Assembly: GCF_000372725.1 (NCBI RefSeq)
Contig: NW_005194878.1
Span: 71,389 to 135,388 of the forward strand
Reading direction: 5' to 3'
Source: Emiliania huxleyi CCMP1516
Lineage: Eukaryota; Haptophyta; Isochrysidales; Noelaerhabdaceae
Length of the DNA stretch: 64,000 nt
In this document: positions 9,856-19,296 of the stretch, piece by piece
How positions within the stretch are numbered: position 1 is the stretch's first letter
Layout of the letters: every line of letters begins with the position of its first letter
The notes under the pieces: model-generated
The model's database searches: none
Told to the model about the DNA's origin: nothing
The model's input: only the letters and a program-made list of their open reading frames with translations
Position numbers and translations under genes: made by a program

Positions 9856-11343
9856 TTGTTTCTTTGCCTCCCCGCTTCCTTTATTAGTGCGGGGCAATTT
9901 TTCTCTTTCTCGCGATTTCTGTCTGCCCCGTCGCGCCGCCGCTCGCGCCGCCTCGCCACCTCCTCCTCCTCCGCCGCTCCCTCGCCAGACACGCCGCCGC
10001 CCGCCCGCCTGCTCGACCTCCCCACGGACCTCCTCGAGCGCGTCCTCGCTCGCTGCGACAGCCCCCTCGACATCGCTCGCGTCGCGGCCGTCTCGCTGCT
10101 CTTCCACGCCTCGCTCGCGGCGGAGGCCATCCGCTTGTGGGCGCAAGAGCGCGGCTTCGAGCTGCCGGCGCAGCCAGAGGGCGAGAGCTGCGCCGTGCGG
10201 TGGCTGTGCTTTGCTGCGTTGCTGTGCGAGTCCAACCTGCCGGCGAGAGCGGCGGGAGGCGCTCGGCACAGCCTCTTCATCGACGGCGAGGGGCGGCTCT
10301 CGTCGTGCGGCAGTGAGGCAGGCTACTCAGGGCTACTCGGCCACGGCGAGGGCGTGGCGCGGCTCAACACGCCGACCCGCCTCCCGTCGCTGCTGGGAGG
10401 CGAGCGCGCCTTGAGCGTGTCGGCTGGAGGATACCACAGCCTCGCCATCACCGGCAGCGGCTCTGTCTGGAGCTGGGGCAGTGCAGGCAACGGCAAGCTG
10501 GGCCACGGCGACGTGTGGAACCAGCTGCTGCCGAAGAAGGTCGAGGCCTTGGCTGGGCGGCGCGTCGTCGCTGTGTCGGCTGGAGGCGTCCACAGCCTCG
10601 CTCTCGCCGCCGACGGCGCCGTCTGGAGCTGGGGCTGGGGAATGTTTGGCATGTTGGGCCACGGCGACGAGCGGCAGCAGCCGCTGCCGAAGAAGATCGA
10701 GGCCCTTGCTGGCCAGCGCGTCGTCGCGGTCTCGGCTGGGCAGCACCACAGCATCGCCATCACTGCGGACGGCAGCGCCTGGAGCTGGGGCAATGGCGGC
10801 TCAGGCAAGCTGGGCCACGGCGACCGGCAGCAGCAGCTGCTGCCCAAGAAGGTGGAGGCCTTGGCTGGGCGGCGCGTCGTCGTTGTGTCCGCTGGAGGTC
10901 CGCACAGCATCGCCATTACCGCCGACGGCGCCGTCTGGAGCTGGGGCTATGGAGTCTCTGGCCAACTGGGCCACGGCGACGAGCAGACCCAGCTACTGCC
11001 CAAGAAGGTCGAGGCCTTTGCTGGCCAGCGCGTCGTCGCTGTGTCGGCTGGAGAGCACCACAGCCTCGCCATCGCCGCCGACGGCAGTGTCTGGAGCTGG
11101 GGCCACGGACGAGCAGGCAAGTTGGGCCACGGCGACGCGCAGAACCGGTGGCAGCCGAAGAAGGTCGAGGCCTTGGCTGGCCAGCGCGTCGTCGCTGTGT
11201 CGGCGGGAGCATACCACAACCTCGCACGCACGGGCGATGGCGCTGTTTATGCCTGGGGCAAGGGCGGCCGCGGCTGCCTAGGACACGGAGAGGACCTGTC
11301 GGACCAGCTGCTGCCCAAGAGGGTGGAGGTATGGGCGCAGTGA
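9856..11343 (+). CDS. F-box-like / RCC1-repeat protein, paralogue 2
   Basis: Frame of 495 residues, 167 bp downstream of and parallel to paralogue 1. It has the same F-box-like segment (LLDLPTDLLERVLARCDSPLD) and about seven RCC1 blades (WSWG...KLGHGD), enough for a complete seven-bladed propeller. Alignment with the copy at 17770 shows ATT here where that copy has its ATG, plus a 4-bp insertion, so translation must start upstream (ATG 9856) or downstream, or the copy is damaged. The high similarity and adjacency point to tandem duplication. Confidence 0.8.
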   Translation: MFLCLPASFISAGQFFSFSRFLSAPSRRRSRRLATSSSSAAPSPDTPPPARLLDLPTDLLERVLARCDSPLDIARVAAVSLLFHASLAAEAIRLWAQERGFELPAQPEGESCAVRWLCFAALLCESNLPARAAGGARHSLFIDGEGRLSSCGSEAGYSGLLGHGEGVARLNTPTRLPSLLGGERALSVSAGGYHSLAITGSGSVWSWGSAGNGKLGHGDVWNQLLPKKVEALAGRRVVAVSAGGVHSLALAADGAVWSWGWGMFGMLGHGDERQQPLPKKIEALAGQRVVAVSAGQHHSIAITADGSAWSWGNGGSGKLGHGDRQQQLLPKKVEALAGRRVVVVSAGGPHSIAITADGAVWSWGYGVSGQLGHGDEQTQLLPKKVEAFAGQRVVAVSAGEHHSLAIAADGSVWSWGHGRAGKLGHGDAQNRWQPKKVEALAGQRVVAVSAGAYHNLARTGDGAVYAWGKGGRGCLGHGEDLSDQLLPKRVEVWAQ

Positions 11344-11449
11344 CCAGGAGGGCACTCTAGTCGGCCCCGAGCGCAGCTCACGGTGCGTGTTGTATCACTT
11401 GTGCCTAGACTTGTGCCGGATGAAGTGTGCGGGCTAGCCTTGAGAAAGG

Positions 11450-11545
11450 AAGACAACCTCACGGGGGCATGGGAGAACGGCACGGGCCGCCACAATAAAG
11501 GTAAGGAAAGGAAGCGCGGAAGTTCATTTACAAAAGGAAGGAAAG
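11450..11545 (-). repeat. Diverged copy of a dispersed repeat
   Basis: The GACAACCTCACGGGGGCATG... stretch with GAGAACGGCACG and a following A/G-rich tract resembles the block at about 17425-17475 and the reverse complements at 29738-29800 and 29836-29915. It is a short interspersed non-coding repeat. Confidence 0.45.
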
Positions 11546-11657
11546 AAATAAAACAGGCCAAGGCGGCGGTTTTTCTTCTTTTAGCGCGGAAACGAAATCT
11601 GTCTGACCCCGCTCTCGGTGCCTCCGTCGCGCCCCGCAGCCTCCGCTACCGTTGACG

Positions 11658-11800
11658 ATGTGCTCTGCCGCCTCTGAGCCCTCTCTCCCGCCCACCTCCG
11701 TCCGCGTGGGCGTGGTGGGCGGCGGCCAGCTCGGCCAGCGAGATGATGGCGCTCGCCGCCCACCGCCTCTGTGACGGGACGCGCCCGCATCTGAACTGCT
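11658..11800 (+). pseudogene. PurK/ADE2-like N-terminal fragment, frameshifted
   Basis: An ATG at 11658 opens a frame reaching VRVGVVGGGQLGQ. A different frame then continues MMALAAHRL. Together these match the nucleotide-binding start of the ATP-grasp enzyme N5-carboxyaminoimidazole ribonucleotide synthase (PurK; ADE2 in fungi) of purine synthesis. The frame breaks near 11740 and nothing of the later ATP-grasp domain follows, so this looks like a fragment. Alternatively an unrecognised intron separates the parts. Confidence 0.5.
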
Positions 11801-11851
11801 GCTCAATGAGAGCCAGCAATGCGGGCGCCACGCTCAATGAGCCTGCTCGGT

Positions 11852-12160
11852 TTACCGAGGCCGTGCTCTTCGAGCCGACGGCGTGGAAGTCGTGCGAGGG
11901 CTATGTGTACGGCGACCGTCACTCTGCATCGCCCGCCACCGCAGCTCCTCCGCCCTCTCTGCCTTTGCCACTCTCGCATCGTAGTCGTCGCCATCCGGCC
12001 GAACCCACACGCCTCGCAGGTAGTCCCAGTCGCATGGAACGCCAGAGACGGTCGGGGCTCTGGCTCGGGGCCTGGGAGTGCCGCCGGCAGCACGCACAGC
12101 GTTCAATGCCTGGCGCCGCTCCGTCCGTGCCGACGACATTTGTAGATGAAGGAGGGCAGG
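11852..12160 (-). CDS. Possible exon of unknown gene
   Basis: The minus frame ending at 11852 contains VPCDWDYLRGVWVRPDGDDY followed by a charged helix-like stretch (AERAEELRWRA) with coding-like third positions. Upstream it runs into low-complexity sequence that looks like an intron. No family is recognised, and it overlaps the PurK-like fragment region on the other strand. Confidence 0.3.
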   Translation of the reverse strand, partial: PALLHLQMSSARTERRQALNAVRAAGGTPRPRARAPTVSGVPCDWDYLRGVWVRPDGDDYDARVAKAERAEELRWRAMQSDGRRTHSPRTTSTPSARRARPR

Positions 12161-12299
12161 TGGCCAATAGCGACCATCGTTACGAAATGTAGCGTTACCG
12201 GGAGCTCTGCAAGCTGTCTTGGGTGGTAATGGTAAGAGGAGAGGGGCAGAGGGAGTCGGAGGGAGGGGTATGGTGTGGAGGAAGTTGGATGGACGGGGT

Positions 12300-12395
12300 A
12301 GGGGGGTGGCGGGAGGTGGAGGGAGGTGGTGGGAGGTGGTGGGAGGTGTAGGGAGGTGTAGGGAGGTGCAGGGAGGTGGAGGTGGGGGGGGGGGG
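12300..12395. repeat. GGGAGGTG-type purine minisatellite
   Basis: Irregular GGGAGGTGGT/GGGAGGTGTA units. Related purine-rich units return at about 12810-12960. Probably intronic or intergenic. Confidence 0.8.
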
Positions 12396-12464
12396 GTGGG
12401 GGGTGGAGAGGAGGGAGGAGAGGAGAGGGGGGCATGAGGCTGACCGCAGGGGTGCGCATGGCAG

Positions 12465-12575
12465 GAGGAGGTACAGGTGGAAGACTGCCCATTCGAAGGC
12501 CGCCCACAAGCAGAGAAGGAGCTCGTTGCCTCTCTGGTCAACGACGACGATGGCACTGTGAACAACCTGGCGTGA
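12465..12575 (+). CDS. Likely terminal exon of an unidentified gene
   Basis: After a possible acceptor (GCATGGCAG at 12464) a 36-codon frame with strong coding composition runs to TGA at 12573-12575. It includes EEVQVEDCPFEGRPQAEKEL and ends VNDDDGTVNNLA. The upstream exon could not be placed because the intervening 250 bp is purine-rich repeat. The product is unknown. Confidence 0.4.
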   Translation, partial: EEVQVEDCPFEGRPQAEKELVASLVNDDDGTVNNLA

Positions 12576-13521
12576 CGGTGTGGGGGTTGCGTGTGAAGGT
12601 TGGCGGGAGGTGTGCAGGTGAAGGGCGGGTTGAGGTGCAGGTGAATGTGAGGGTGCGGCTGCTGCCTACCAAGTGGAGTGGGCGGTGGGTGAGGCCTGGC
12701 GAGCGAGCATGGAAGCGAGGGAGGGGAGGTGCGCATGAGGGCGGCTGGTGGGCGCTAGCATGAGGAAGATGAGCTATAGAAGGAAGGCGCGCAGGCGACG
12801 GGGAACACGCCAGGGAGGTGCAGGGACGGGAGGTGCAGGCGAGGGAAGTGCAGGTGAGCGAGTAGCAGGCGAGGCGGGGCAGGCGAGGGTGGGGCAGGCG
12901 AGGGAGGGGTCGGCGAGAAAGGGGTAGGAAAGGGGCGAGGGGGGCAGGTGAGGGAGGGGCTCGCCTTCCCCTCCCCCTTGCCTGAACCCCTCCCGGCGGA
13001 TCGGCCGGAGGTCAAGGTAGCTGCACCTCCGAGCAGGTAGCAAAACCCTCAACCAGGTAGCATACCCTCGAGCCTCGTTGGGCTGCGACCTCATCTCGTC
13101 TCGGCAGCATGTCAGTCAGTTAGTAGCCAGCCTATACATACACCAGTTAGCCATCCATCGCTCGCTGGCTGCCGGCTGGCTGGGGGGAGGGAGGGAGGGA
13201 AGTAAGTACGTACCACCGGTCAGAACAGACACACAACACACCCTAGGGGGGCTGTCGTTCCCAGCCAGTCGCGGCGACCCCGGAAAAAGCGTCGCGCGAG
13301 AGCGACGCCCTCCGCTCGAGATTTCGGTAAAGCGACGCCTCGCGCCTCGATTCGGTAAAGTACGTCGGCCGAAGGGTCGACCAGCGGCTCTCTCATCGAC
13401 TTCTTGAGCACTTCGCTCCTATCTGGTCCGCTCCCTGCCCCGCCCCGCGAGCCACCCGCGTGCCACGCACCACTCTCTCGCGCCCACTCACCGTCGCGCT
13501 CACACCGCACGGCGCAGGAAC
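12576..13521. other. Intergenic, purine-rich minisatellite and simple repeats
   Basis: Mostly GGCGAGGGAGGTGCAG-like repeats (to ~12960), then non-coding sequence with GGGAGGGAGG and two AT-rich patches sharing TTCGGTAAAG near 13325 and 13352. No gene is supported. Confidence 0.5.
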
Positions 13522-14330
13522 ATGCGGGCTTGCCTCCTGATCACGATCGCCTTGTACTCGTCGTCGGCAGCGCCGGCAAACAATACTCTGCCGGACGACC
13601 AGAACTCGCTGGCCAACAAAGCGGCGTCACTCCTCGCTCTTCCTGCACTTGCCCATCGAGTGCGCCCTTGTGCATGTACTCGAATGTGTGGTTCGGCAAC
13701 TATTGCTACACCTCGAGCTATGACCCCTATGGTGACTATTGCAACGGTGGGGTATGCTCCGCTTCTTACTCTTCGTCGCCCTCTTCGTCGCCCTCTCCGT
13801 CGGCCTCTCCGTCGCCCTCTCCGTCGCCCTCTCCGTCGCCCTCTCCGTCGCCGACGCCCTCCGGCTCGAACGACGACGACGAAGACGACGGCAGTTGCCA
13901 GTGCTCCTCGGCTTACCCGAACTGTTTAGCCTACAACGCAGGCTATTGGTGTGTGGATGACGATTATGTCGAATGTCGCCAAACCGACAGCAGTTTTGAG
14001 TGCTCTACTACCAGCAACTTTGCGGCGATGTTCGTGACAGGCGCCATCGGGTACGGGGACGGCTGTGGCGAAATGTCCGGGGCAAACTGCGGCGAGAATC
14101 ACCCCTCCGGGAAGGTCGGAAAGTTCGAATCTTCGTTGCCCTCTCCGTCGCCGCCCTCTCCGTCGCCGCCCTCTCCGTCGTCGACGCCCTCCGGCTCCAA
14201 CGACGACGACGACGACGACATTGACCCAAGCGAGATTGATTGCTCTCGAGAACAGCTCAGACACGCATATGCCTTCAGAGTCTTCAGAGTCTCCGCATTC
14301 TTCGGGGGGGGGGGGGGGCTACGTCCGTGA
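13522..14330 (+). CDS. Secreted Cys-rich protein with Ser-Pro linkers
   Basis: An ATG at 13522 gives a signal peptide (MRACLLITIALYSSSAAPA). The mature part continues only after a one-base frame change near 13620-13650 into the frame ending at 14330. It contains a Cys/Tyr-rich module (SNVWFGNYCYTSSYD, CNGGVC), a (SP)n linker encoded by TCTCCGTCGCCC-type repeats, an acidic SGSNDDDEDDG joint, a second Cys module (CQCSSAYPNCLAYNAGYWC), a second SP linker and another acidic joint. The layout resembles extracellular matrix glycoproteins with SP-rich spacers. The frame change may be an assembly error. The C-terminus after 14250, near a G14 run, is doubtful. Confidence 0.55.
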
Positions 14331-14567
14331 TCAGCGGCCATGATCACGCGTTCAGTACATGGTTGCGCATGTTCAATTTATACTATTCTGTTTTGTGTGC
14401 TGTGGGTTCGGCTTGTGCATTATAGAGGGGAGTCGTGAGAGCCTTGTCACTATTTCCTCTCCTCTCCCCATTGCTCGCCGCTGACAAACCCCGCGCCACC
14501 CTCGTCTCATCACATCGTCGGCGCTGATTTGCTTTGAGCCCCCCATGTGAACTCGGTGCGCCTGCAG

Positions 14568-14783
14568 GCTTCAGACGACCGCGACGCGCGGAGCATGATC
14601 GACGAGCGCGCCGATCTGGCCAGCACGCTCGAGAAGGCGGCGCGCCGCAGCGACGGCGTCTCCGTCGTCAGCTGCTCGAGGCCGATGGCCAAGAGCCGCA
14701 TGACGAGCAGTGGCAAGTTTAGTCCCAAGTCGAGCGGCGAGAGCACGGAGCTTGGCACGCAGATTCGTGGACGTGGTTCCTAG
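14568..14783 (+). CDS. Probable last exon of an unknown gene
   Basis: After a CTGCAG acceptor, a frame with strong third-position GC reads ASDDRDARSMIDERADLAS and onward, ending TELGTQIRGRGS before TAG at 14781-14783. It is hydrophilic and Ser/Arg-rich. No domain is recognised and no upstream exon was found. Confidence 0.4.
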   Translation, partial: ASDDRDARSMIDERADLASTLEKAARRSDGVSVVSCSRPMAKSRMTSSGKFSPKSSGESTELGTQIRGRGS

Positions 14784-15624
14784 GGTTTGTCAACGTTAAG
14801 AGCTGAACAGTGTTGCTAGTGTTAACAGGAACAACAGATCAACAGTGGGGCTCCCCAACAACAGCAGCTAACGTTCGGCCGGCTGAACAACAATAAGGAA
14901 GGCCTGGCAGTGACCCACGACGATCTCCAGCGTCCAGTGCGGGTAATACCCGAAATACCCGGGAAAACCAGGTATTTTCGGGTTTTACCCGGGTTTTTTG
15001 GCATTTTCTGCTTGCTGGCCGCTGAACAACAGTAACAACAGTAACAAACAGTAACAGCTTGGGCTGGGGAGAACACTTGAACAACGTTGAGGATTTCAGC
15101 CAACAATAGTGCAACTGTTAGGCCCAAAGTTAACGTTTGACAACCCTAGTGGTTCCCATCCGAGACCTATATCTGACTATAGCCGACGGCAGATGGAGGG
15201 GTAGGCGAGTGCATATACGTGTGTGAAGGGAAAGCTGGTTGACAGACAGACGCTTTATTGAAAACTTGGGCCGGTACCACCACAGTACTGTGGTTCACCA
15301 GAATTTAGACACACTCATCTCTCATGCCGCATGCACATCACTCATGAGGGGGGCCGGGGCCAATGGCCCCACACGCAAAACACATAACCCCAACTATATC
15401 GATTCGTTCAACTGTATCGGCACCTGTATCAGTGCGTATCCACACCTGTATGCTCTGCCGCGCCTGGGAAGCATGCGCGGATGTGGGGCATCTCACCCCG
15501 ATCAGAGGACATGGACATGTGCCATGCACACCAGGCCGTTGGCCCCCCTATGCACATGCGCGCATGGATGTCCATGCGCGCACTTCAGTTGCATTTCAAC
15601 TGCATGGACGTCCATGCGCGCACT
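14784..15624. other. Intergenic; hairpin and short tandem duplication
   Basis: Contains AACAACAG/AACAGT-rich sequence, a hairpin at about 14946-14980 (ACCCGAAATACC paired with GGTATTTTCGGGT) and a ~40-bp direct duplication at about 15565-15645 (CCATGCGCGCACTTCAGTTG units), which runs into the end of the next gene. No coding region is supported. Confidence 0.5.
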
Positions 15625-16944
15625 TCAGTTGCATTTCAACTGGTAGGAGACGCTTGCGGGAAGAGTGGTGTTTGAGCTGCGACCTCCTCCAAGAAGCCTG
15701 CTGACGAGGCCACGCGCTGTCCTCACCGAGTGCGCGCACGGCTCTGCGCTGGGTTGCTGCTTGCAATTCGAGCCGTCCCAAGGAGCGACCATGTACGGGC
15801 GACGGCCTGCGATGCCGTAGGCGGTACTCGAGAAGGTCGAGCGCTCGTGCACAAAGAGCTCTGAGCAGCTTGCCAGCAAGAGCATGTCCACGAGCGCCGC
15901 CATGCGAGAGCCAAAGCTTTGGCCGGCTCCAGAGCGGTTGCCCTGCGGCTCGCTCGCGATTACCTCCAAGCCACGCTGCTCGAAGAAGGTCCGTGCCCGC
16001 CGCCGCGCTAGCTCGGTGTCGGCCGCGATGAAGACGGGCGGCCGCGCCACGGTCGACCTGGCCACTGTGGCCATCGTGCAGTCGAGAAGCCGGCGCTGGG
16101 CGGTCCAACTGCTGTGCACGTGTCCTTTGTTCAATGCTGTGGTCCGCAAGTGCACGCCTACCATTGGTCGCCCGTGGCGACTGAGCAGTTCTTTGGTGAT
16201 CCGAACGACAGCCTCCGATGGCTGAAGCAGTGCGCAAAACAGTTGTCTGAATGCGTCGTCGTCGTACCAGCCAGCAAGCTTTGCACGGAGGTGCGGATTG
16301 ACATGGACGAGGAGCGGGATGAAGCTCTGGTACAGCCCGCGCAGCTCGACGACGGACGCGTTCCATGAAGTCGGGTCCTCTGTTGCCAGCTTTCGGATTG
16401 TGTCGCGAGCCCGCATGTCGAGCGCCATCACATCGCCACGCCGCTGCTTCGCCAAGAGCTGCGGAGCGTGCCGTGCGTCCCAGGCCTGCCACCTGCGACC
16501 CGGCAACGAGAAGAGCTCGTGCCACGGCGGCATGCCCAGCCTACCCTCGGGATCGGCCGCGGAGAAGAGGAAGTCTTCATATGAAGTCCAGTCGATAAAC
16601 GCAGCGCGGTCAGTTGCGAGCGCCAGCAGGAGGCAGGAAAGCAGACCATGCATATTGTTGCCGAGCCCTGTGCCTTGCGAGAAGTGACAAACGACGGCCC
16701 CGCGACTGCTCAGGTTTGAGTCTGCTGCAGCCTGCCGTCGCACGAACTGTTCGACCGCACCGCGAAAGCCGGCGCTTGGCGTCAGGGCGCACACTCTGGA
16801 GAGAGCACATGAGATCCGTGGCGTGGCGGCGGCGAACAAGGGCTGCCGGAAGATCAGGGAACCGAGCCCAAGCAGGAGCGCAGCGGCGAGCTGCAAGGAC
16901 CGGCCGCGTGGGAAGAGCGTCGGTAGCATGATGCGGCTCAGCAT
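15625..16944 (-). CDS. Type II membrane fucosyltransferase-like glycosyltransferase
   Basis: Intronless frame of 439 residues. An N-terminal signal anchor (about residues 18-34, LQLAAALLLGLGSLIF) points to the Golgi, with the catalytic part in the lumen. GTGLGNNMHGLLSCLLLALA followed by AAFIDW matches the donor-binding start of GDP-fucose-dependent enzymes (GT23/GT37-type GxGxGNR). VGVHLRT resembles the HxR motif and FVHERSTFSSTAYGIAG the late conserved block. Arg after the GxGLGN motif is replaced by Asn-Met, so the exact donor is unsure. Several NxS/T sites are present. It probably modifies cell-surface or matrix glycans. The last residues (YQLKCN) are encoded inside the 40-bp duplication, so the C-terminus may have been extended by it. 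Confidence 0.72.
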   Translation of the reverse strand: MLSRIMLPTLFPRGRSLQLAAALLLGLGSLIFRQPLFAAATPRISCALSRVCALTPSAGFRGAVEQFVRRQAAADSNLSSRGAVVCHFSQGTGLGNNMHGLLSCLLLALATDRAAFIDWTSYEDFLFSAADPEGRLGMPPWHELFSLPGRRWQAWDARHAPQLLAKQRRGDVMALDMRARDTIRKLATEDPTSWNASVVELRGLYQSFIPLLVHVNPHLRAKLAGWYDDDAFRQLFCALLQPSEAVVRITKELLSRHGRPMVGVHLRTTALNKGHVHSSWTAQRRLLDCTMATVARSTVARPPVFIAADTELARRRARTFFEQRGLEVIASEPQGNRSGAGQSFGSRMAALVDMLLLASCSELFVHERSTFSSTAYGIAGRRPYMVAPWDGSNCKQQPSAEPCAHSVRTARGLVSRLLGGGRSSNTTLPASVSYQLKCN

Positions 16945-17246
16945 TATCTTTTCTTGACTCAGGGCCGAGGGCCCAACAAGGAGAATCGTGCTTTTGGGGT
17001 TGGGTTGGGTGTTGGGTTGGTTGGGGGTTGGGTTGTTCCGCTAAGGTTGGGTCGTCGGCGCGAAGGGTGAGGTCTCGACCGCCGCCGCTCACGCCAGCGG
17101 ACGGCCACCATCGGTGTTTTTGGCTTCGCCACCGTCCAAAGCGTGCGCAATGCGCTCGCCGGCATCGAGCGAGCACGCCTGTCCGACGAGCGGCTTGCTG
17201 TGTGGACGCCTTCTTGTGGCTCTCGCCGAGAGCGTTTTGCGGCCCG
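16945..17246. other. Intergenic with GGGTTG-rich tract
   Basis: GGGTTGGGTTGGGTGTTGGG and relatives lie at about 16996-17050. No gene is recognised. Confidence 0.5.
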
Positions 17247-17360
17247 GCGGGTGGGAGAATATGTGTCGTCTGATGTGTCACTGTGTGCGTCCACATCGAT
17301 GTGGATAACAAGCACGGTCGATCCGTGAAAGCGATACACTCGTTCCTATCACATATTCTC
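17247..17360. repeat. Small inverted-repeat element sharing sequence with the 3451-4149 foldback
   Basis: AGAATATGTG near 17247 is inverted as CACATATTCT near 17350. The enclosed AACAAGCACGGTCGATCCGT and the following CGATACACTCGTTCCTATC equal part of both arms of the large palindrome. This suggests one dispersed repeat family. Confidence 0.55.
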
Positions 17361-17752
17361 AGTCTCGGCACCGTTATCGCTTGCTTAGAATTTTACAGCT
17401 TGCTTAGAAAGAAAGAAAGAAAACAGACAACCCAAGGGAGGGATGGGAGGACGGCACGCCGCCACCACACAGGGATTTTAAGGAGAGGTGTGTGATGCGC
17501 TAGCCGTCGCCCACCCTAGGGAGTCTGCCTCTTCCTATCTCTCTTCGCAGTCTCTCGCCGCTTCTCGCTGCAGCCTTCATGCCACCTCGCGGTCGTCCCA
17601 CTCTCGTCGCGCAGGCGAGGCCTAGCGGAGAGGCCTGTAAATTTCTTTTTACTCGGGGACCCAAAGGAGCTCCGCGGAGCCGCCAGGCGCCCACCCCGGC
17701 GATTCGCTCGCTACGCGTCGCTCACCGCCGGGGCGGGCGCCTGGCGTCGCAA
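17361..17752. other. Intergenic; copy of a dispersed repeat at 17405-17475
   Basis: GAAAGAAAGAAAG followed by GACAACCCAAGGGAGGGATG and GACGGCACGCCGCC is the reverse complement of blocks at 29738-29800 and 29836-29880. No gene. Confidence 0.55.
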
Positions 17753-17762
17753 AAATTCTTTT
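17753..17762 (+). promoter_or_regulatory. AAATTCTTTT motif 7 bp before a start codon
   Basis: The motif stands directly before CCTCGCG and the ATG at 17770 of the third RCC1 gene. A diverged form sits at the matching place in paralogue 2 and an exact one in paralogue 1. Its role (promoter, leader or relic of a mobile sequence) is unknown. Confidence 0.4.
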
Positions 17763-17769
17763 CCTCGCG

Positions 17770-19188
17770 ATGTCCACGCCGCCGCGCCGCCGCTCGCGCC
17801 GCCTCGCCACCGCCGCCGCCGCCCCCTCGCCAGACACGCCGCCGCCCGCCCGCCTCCTCGACCTACCCACGGACCTCCTCGTGCGCGTCGTCTCTCGCTG
17901 CGACCCCGTCGACATCGCTCGCGTCGCGGCCGTCTCCCTCCTCTTCCACGCCTCGCTTGCGCTGGAGGGCATCCGCTTGTGGGCGCAAGAGCGCGGCTTC
18001 GAGCTGCCGGCGCAGCCGGAGGGCGAGGGCTGCGCCGTGCGGTGGCTGTGCTATTCTGCGCTGCTGCGCGAGTCCAACCCGCCGGCGAGGGCTGCGGCAG
18101 GCATGCGGCACAGCCTCTTCATCGACGGCGAGGGGCGGCTCTTGTCATGCGGCTCGTCCAACGACCCAGGGCTGCTCGGTCACGGCGAGGGCGTGACGCG
18201 GCTCAACACACCGACCCGCCTCCCTTCCCCGCTGGGCGGCGAGCGTGCCGTGAGCGTGTCGGCTGGAGATGTGCACAGCCTTGCCCTCGCCGCCGACGGG
18301 GCCGTCTGGAGCTGGGGCAGTGGACACTCTGGCCGGCTGGGCCACGGCGATGGGCAGGAGCAGCTGCTGCCCAAGAAGGTCGAGGCCTTTACCGGGCAGC
18401 GCGTCGTCGCTGTCTCGGCTGGAGATCACCACAGCCTCGCCCTCGCCGCTGACGGCGCCCTCTGGAGCTGGGGCTATGGATACTTTGGCCGGTTGGGCCA
18501 CGGCGACGAGCAGAACCAGCTGCTGCCCAAGAAGGTCGAGGCCTTGGCTGACCAGCGCATCGTCGCTGTGTCGGCTGGAACATACCACAGCCTCGCCATC
18601 ACCGTCGACGGCGCTGTCTGGAGCTGGGGCGGTGGAGGCTATGGCAAGTTGGGCCACGGCGACCAGCAGAACCAGCTGCTGCCGAAGAAGGTCGAGGCCT
18701 TGGCGGGGCAGCGGGCCATCGCTGTGTCGGCTGGAAGCGACCACAGCCTCTCCCTCACCGCCGACGGCGCCCTCTGGAGCTGGGGCAGTGGCTCCTTTGG
18801 CCGGCTGGGCCACGGCGACGAGCAAGCCCAGCTGCTGCCGAAGAAGATCGAGGCCTTGGCTGGCCAGCGCGTCGTCGCTGTCGCGCCTGGATACTTCCAC
18901 AGCCTCACCCTCACCGCTGACGGCGCCCTCTGGAGCTGGGGCTGGGGATGGCAAGGCAAGCTGGGCCACGGCGACCTGCAGAGCCAGCTGCAGCCCAAGA
19001 AGATCGAGGCCTTGGCGGGCCAGAGTGTCATCGCCGTGTCGGCGGGAACATACCACAGCCTCGCCATCACCGTCGACGGCGCCGTCTTTACCTGGGGCGC
19101 GGGCGAGAGCGGCGGCCTGGGCCACGGAGAGGACCTGTCGAACCAGCTGCTGCCCAAGAAGATCGAGGCGGGGGGCAGTGACGAGTGA
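17770..19188 (+). CDS. F-box-like / RCC1-repeat protein, paralogue 3
   Basis: Frame of 472 residues from a clear ATG (MSTPPRRRSRRLAT). The F-box-like segment RLLDLPTDLLVRVVSRCDPVD occupies about residues 25-50. LWAQERGFELP and about seven RCC1 blades follow, each with WSWG...RLGHGDEQ and a VVAVSAGxxHSLAL strand. It is the most intact of three copies in the window and defines the ancestral start. Likely a ubiquitin-ligase substrate adaptor or a scaffold; a guanine-nucleotide exchange role cannot be shown. Intronless, unlike most genes here, which could reflect retroposition of an ancestor or simply short-gene architecture. Confidence 0.85.
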   Translation: MSTPPRRRSRRLATAAAAPSPDTPPPARLLDLPTDLLVRVVSRCDPVDIARVAAVSLLFHASLALEGIRLWAQERGFELPAQPEGEGCAVRWLCYSALLRESNPPARAAAGMRHSLFIDGEGRLLSCGSSNDPGLLGHGEGVTRLNTPTRLPSPLGGERAVSVSAGDVHSLALAADGAVWSWGSGHSGRLGHGDGQEQLLPKKVEAFTGQRVVAVSAGDHHSLALAADGALWSWGYGYFGRLGHGDEQNQLLPKKVEALADQRIVAVSAGTYHSLAITVDGAVWSWGGGGYGKLGHGDQQNQLLPKKVEALAGQRAIAVSAGSDHSLSLTADGALWSWGSGSFGRLGHGDEQAQLLPKKIEALAGQRVVAVAPGYFHSLTLTADGALWSWGWGWQGKLGHGDLQSQLQPKKIEALAGQSVIAVSAGTYHSLAITVDGAVFTWGAGESGGLGHGEDLSNQLLPKKIEAGGSDE

Positions 19189-19296
19189 GTTGGCGGGGTT
19201 GTCTGTGCGCCAGCTGTGCGCCCGCTATTCTTACGTTTTGGATGCCTCCACCGCCGCCGCCTCCTTTTCTTTTTCGCAAAATTCTTTTCTGACTGC

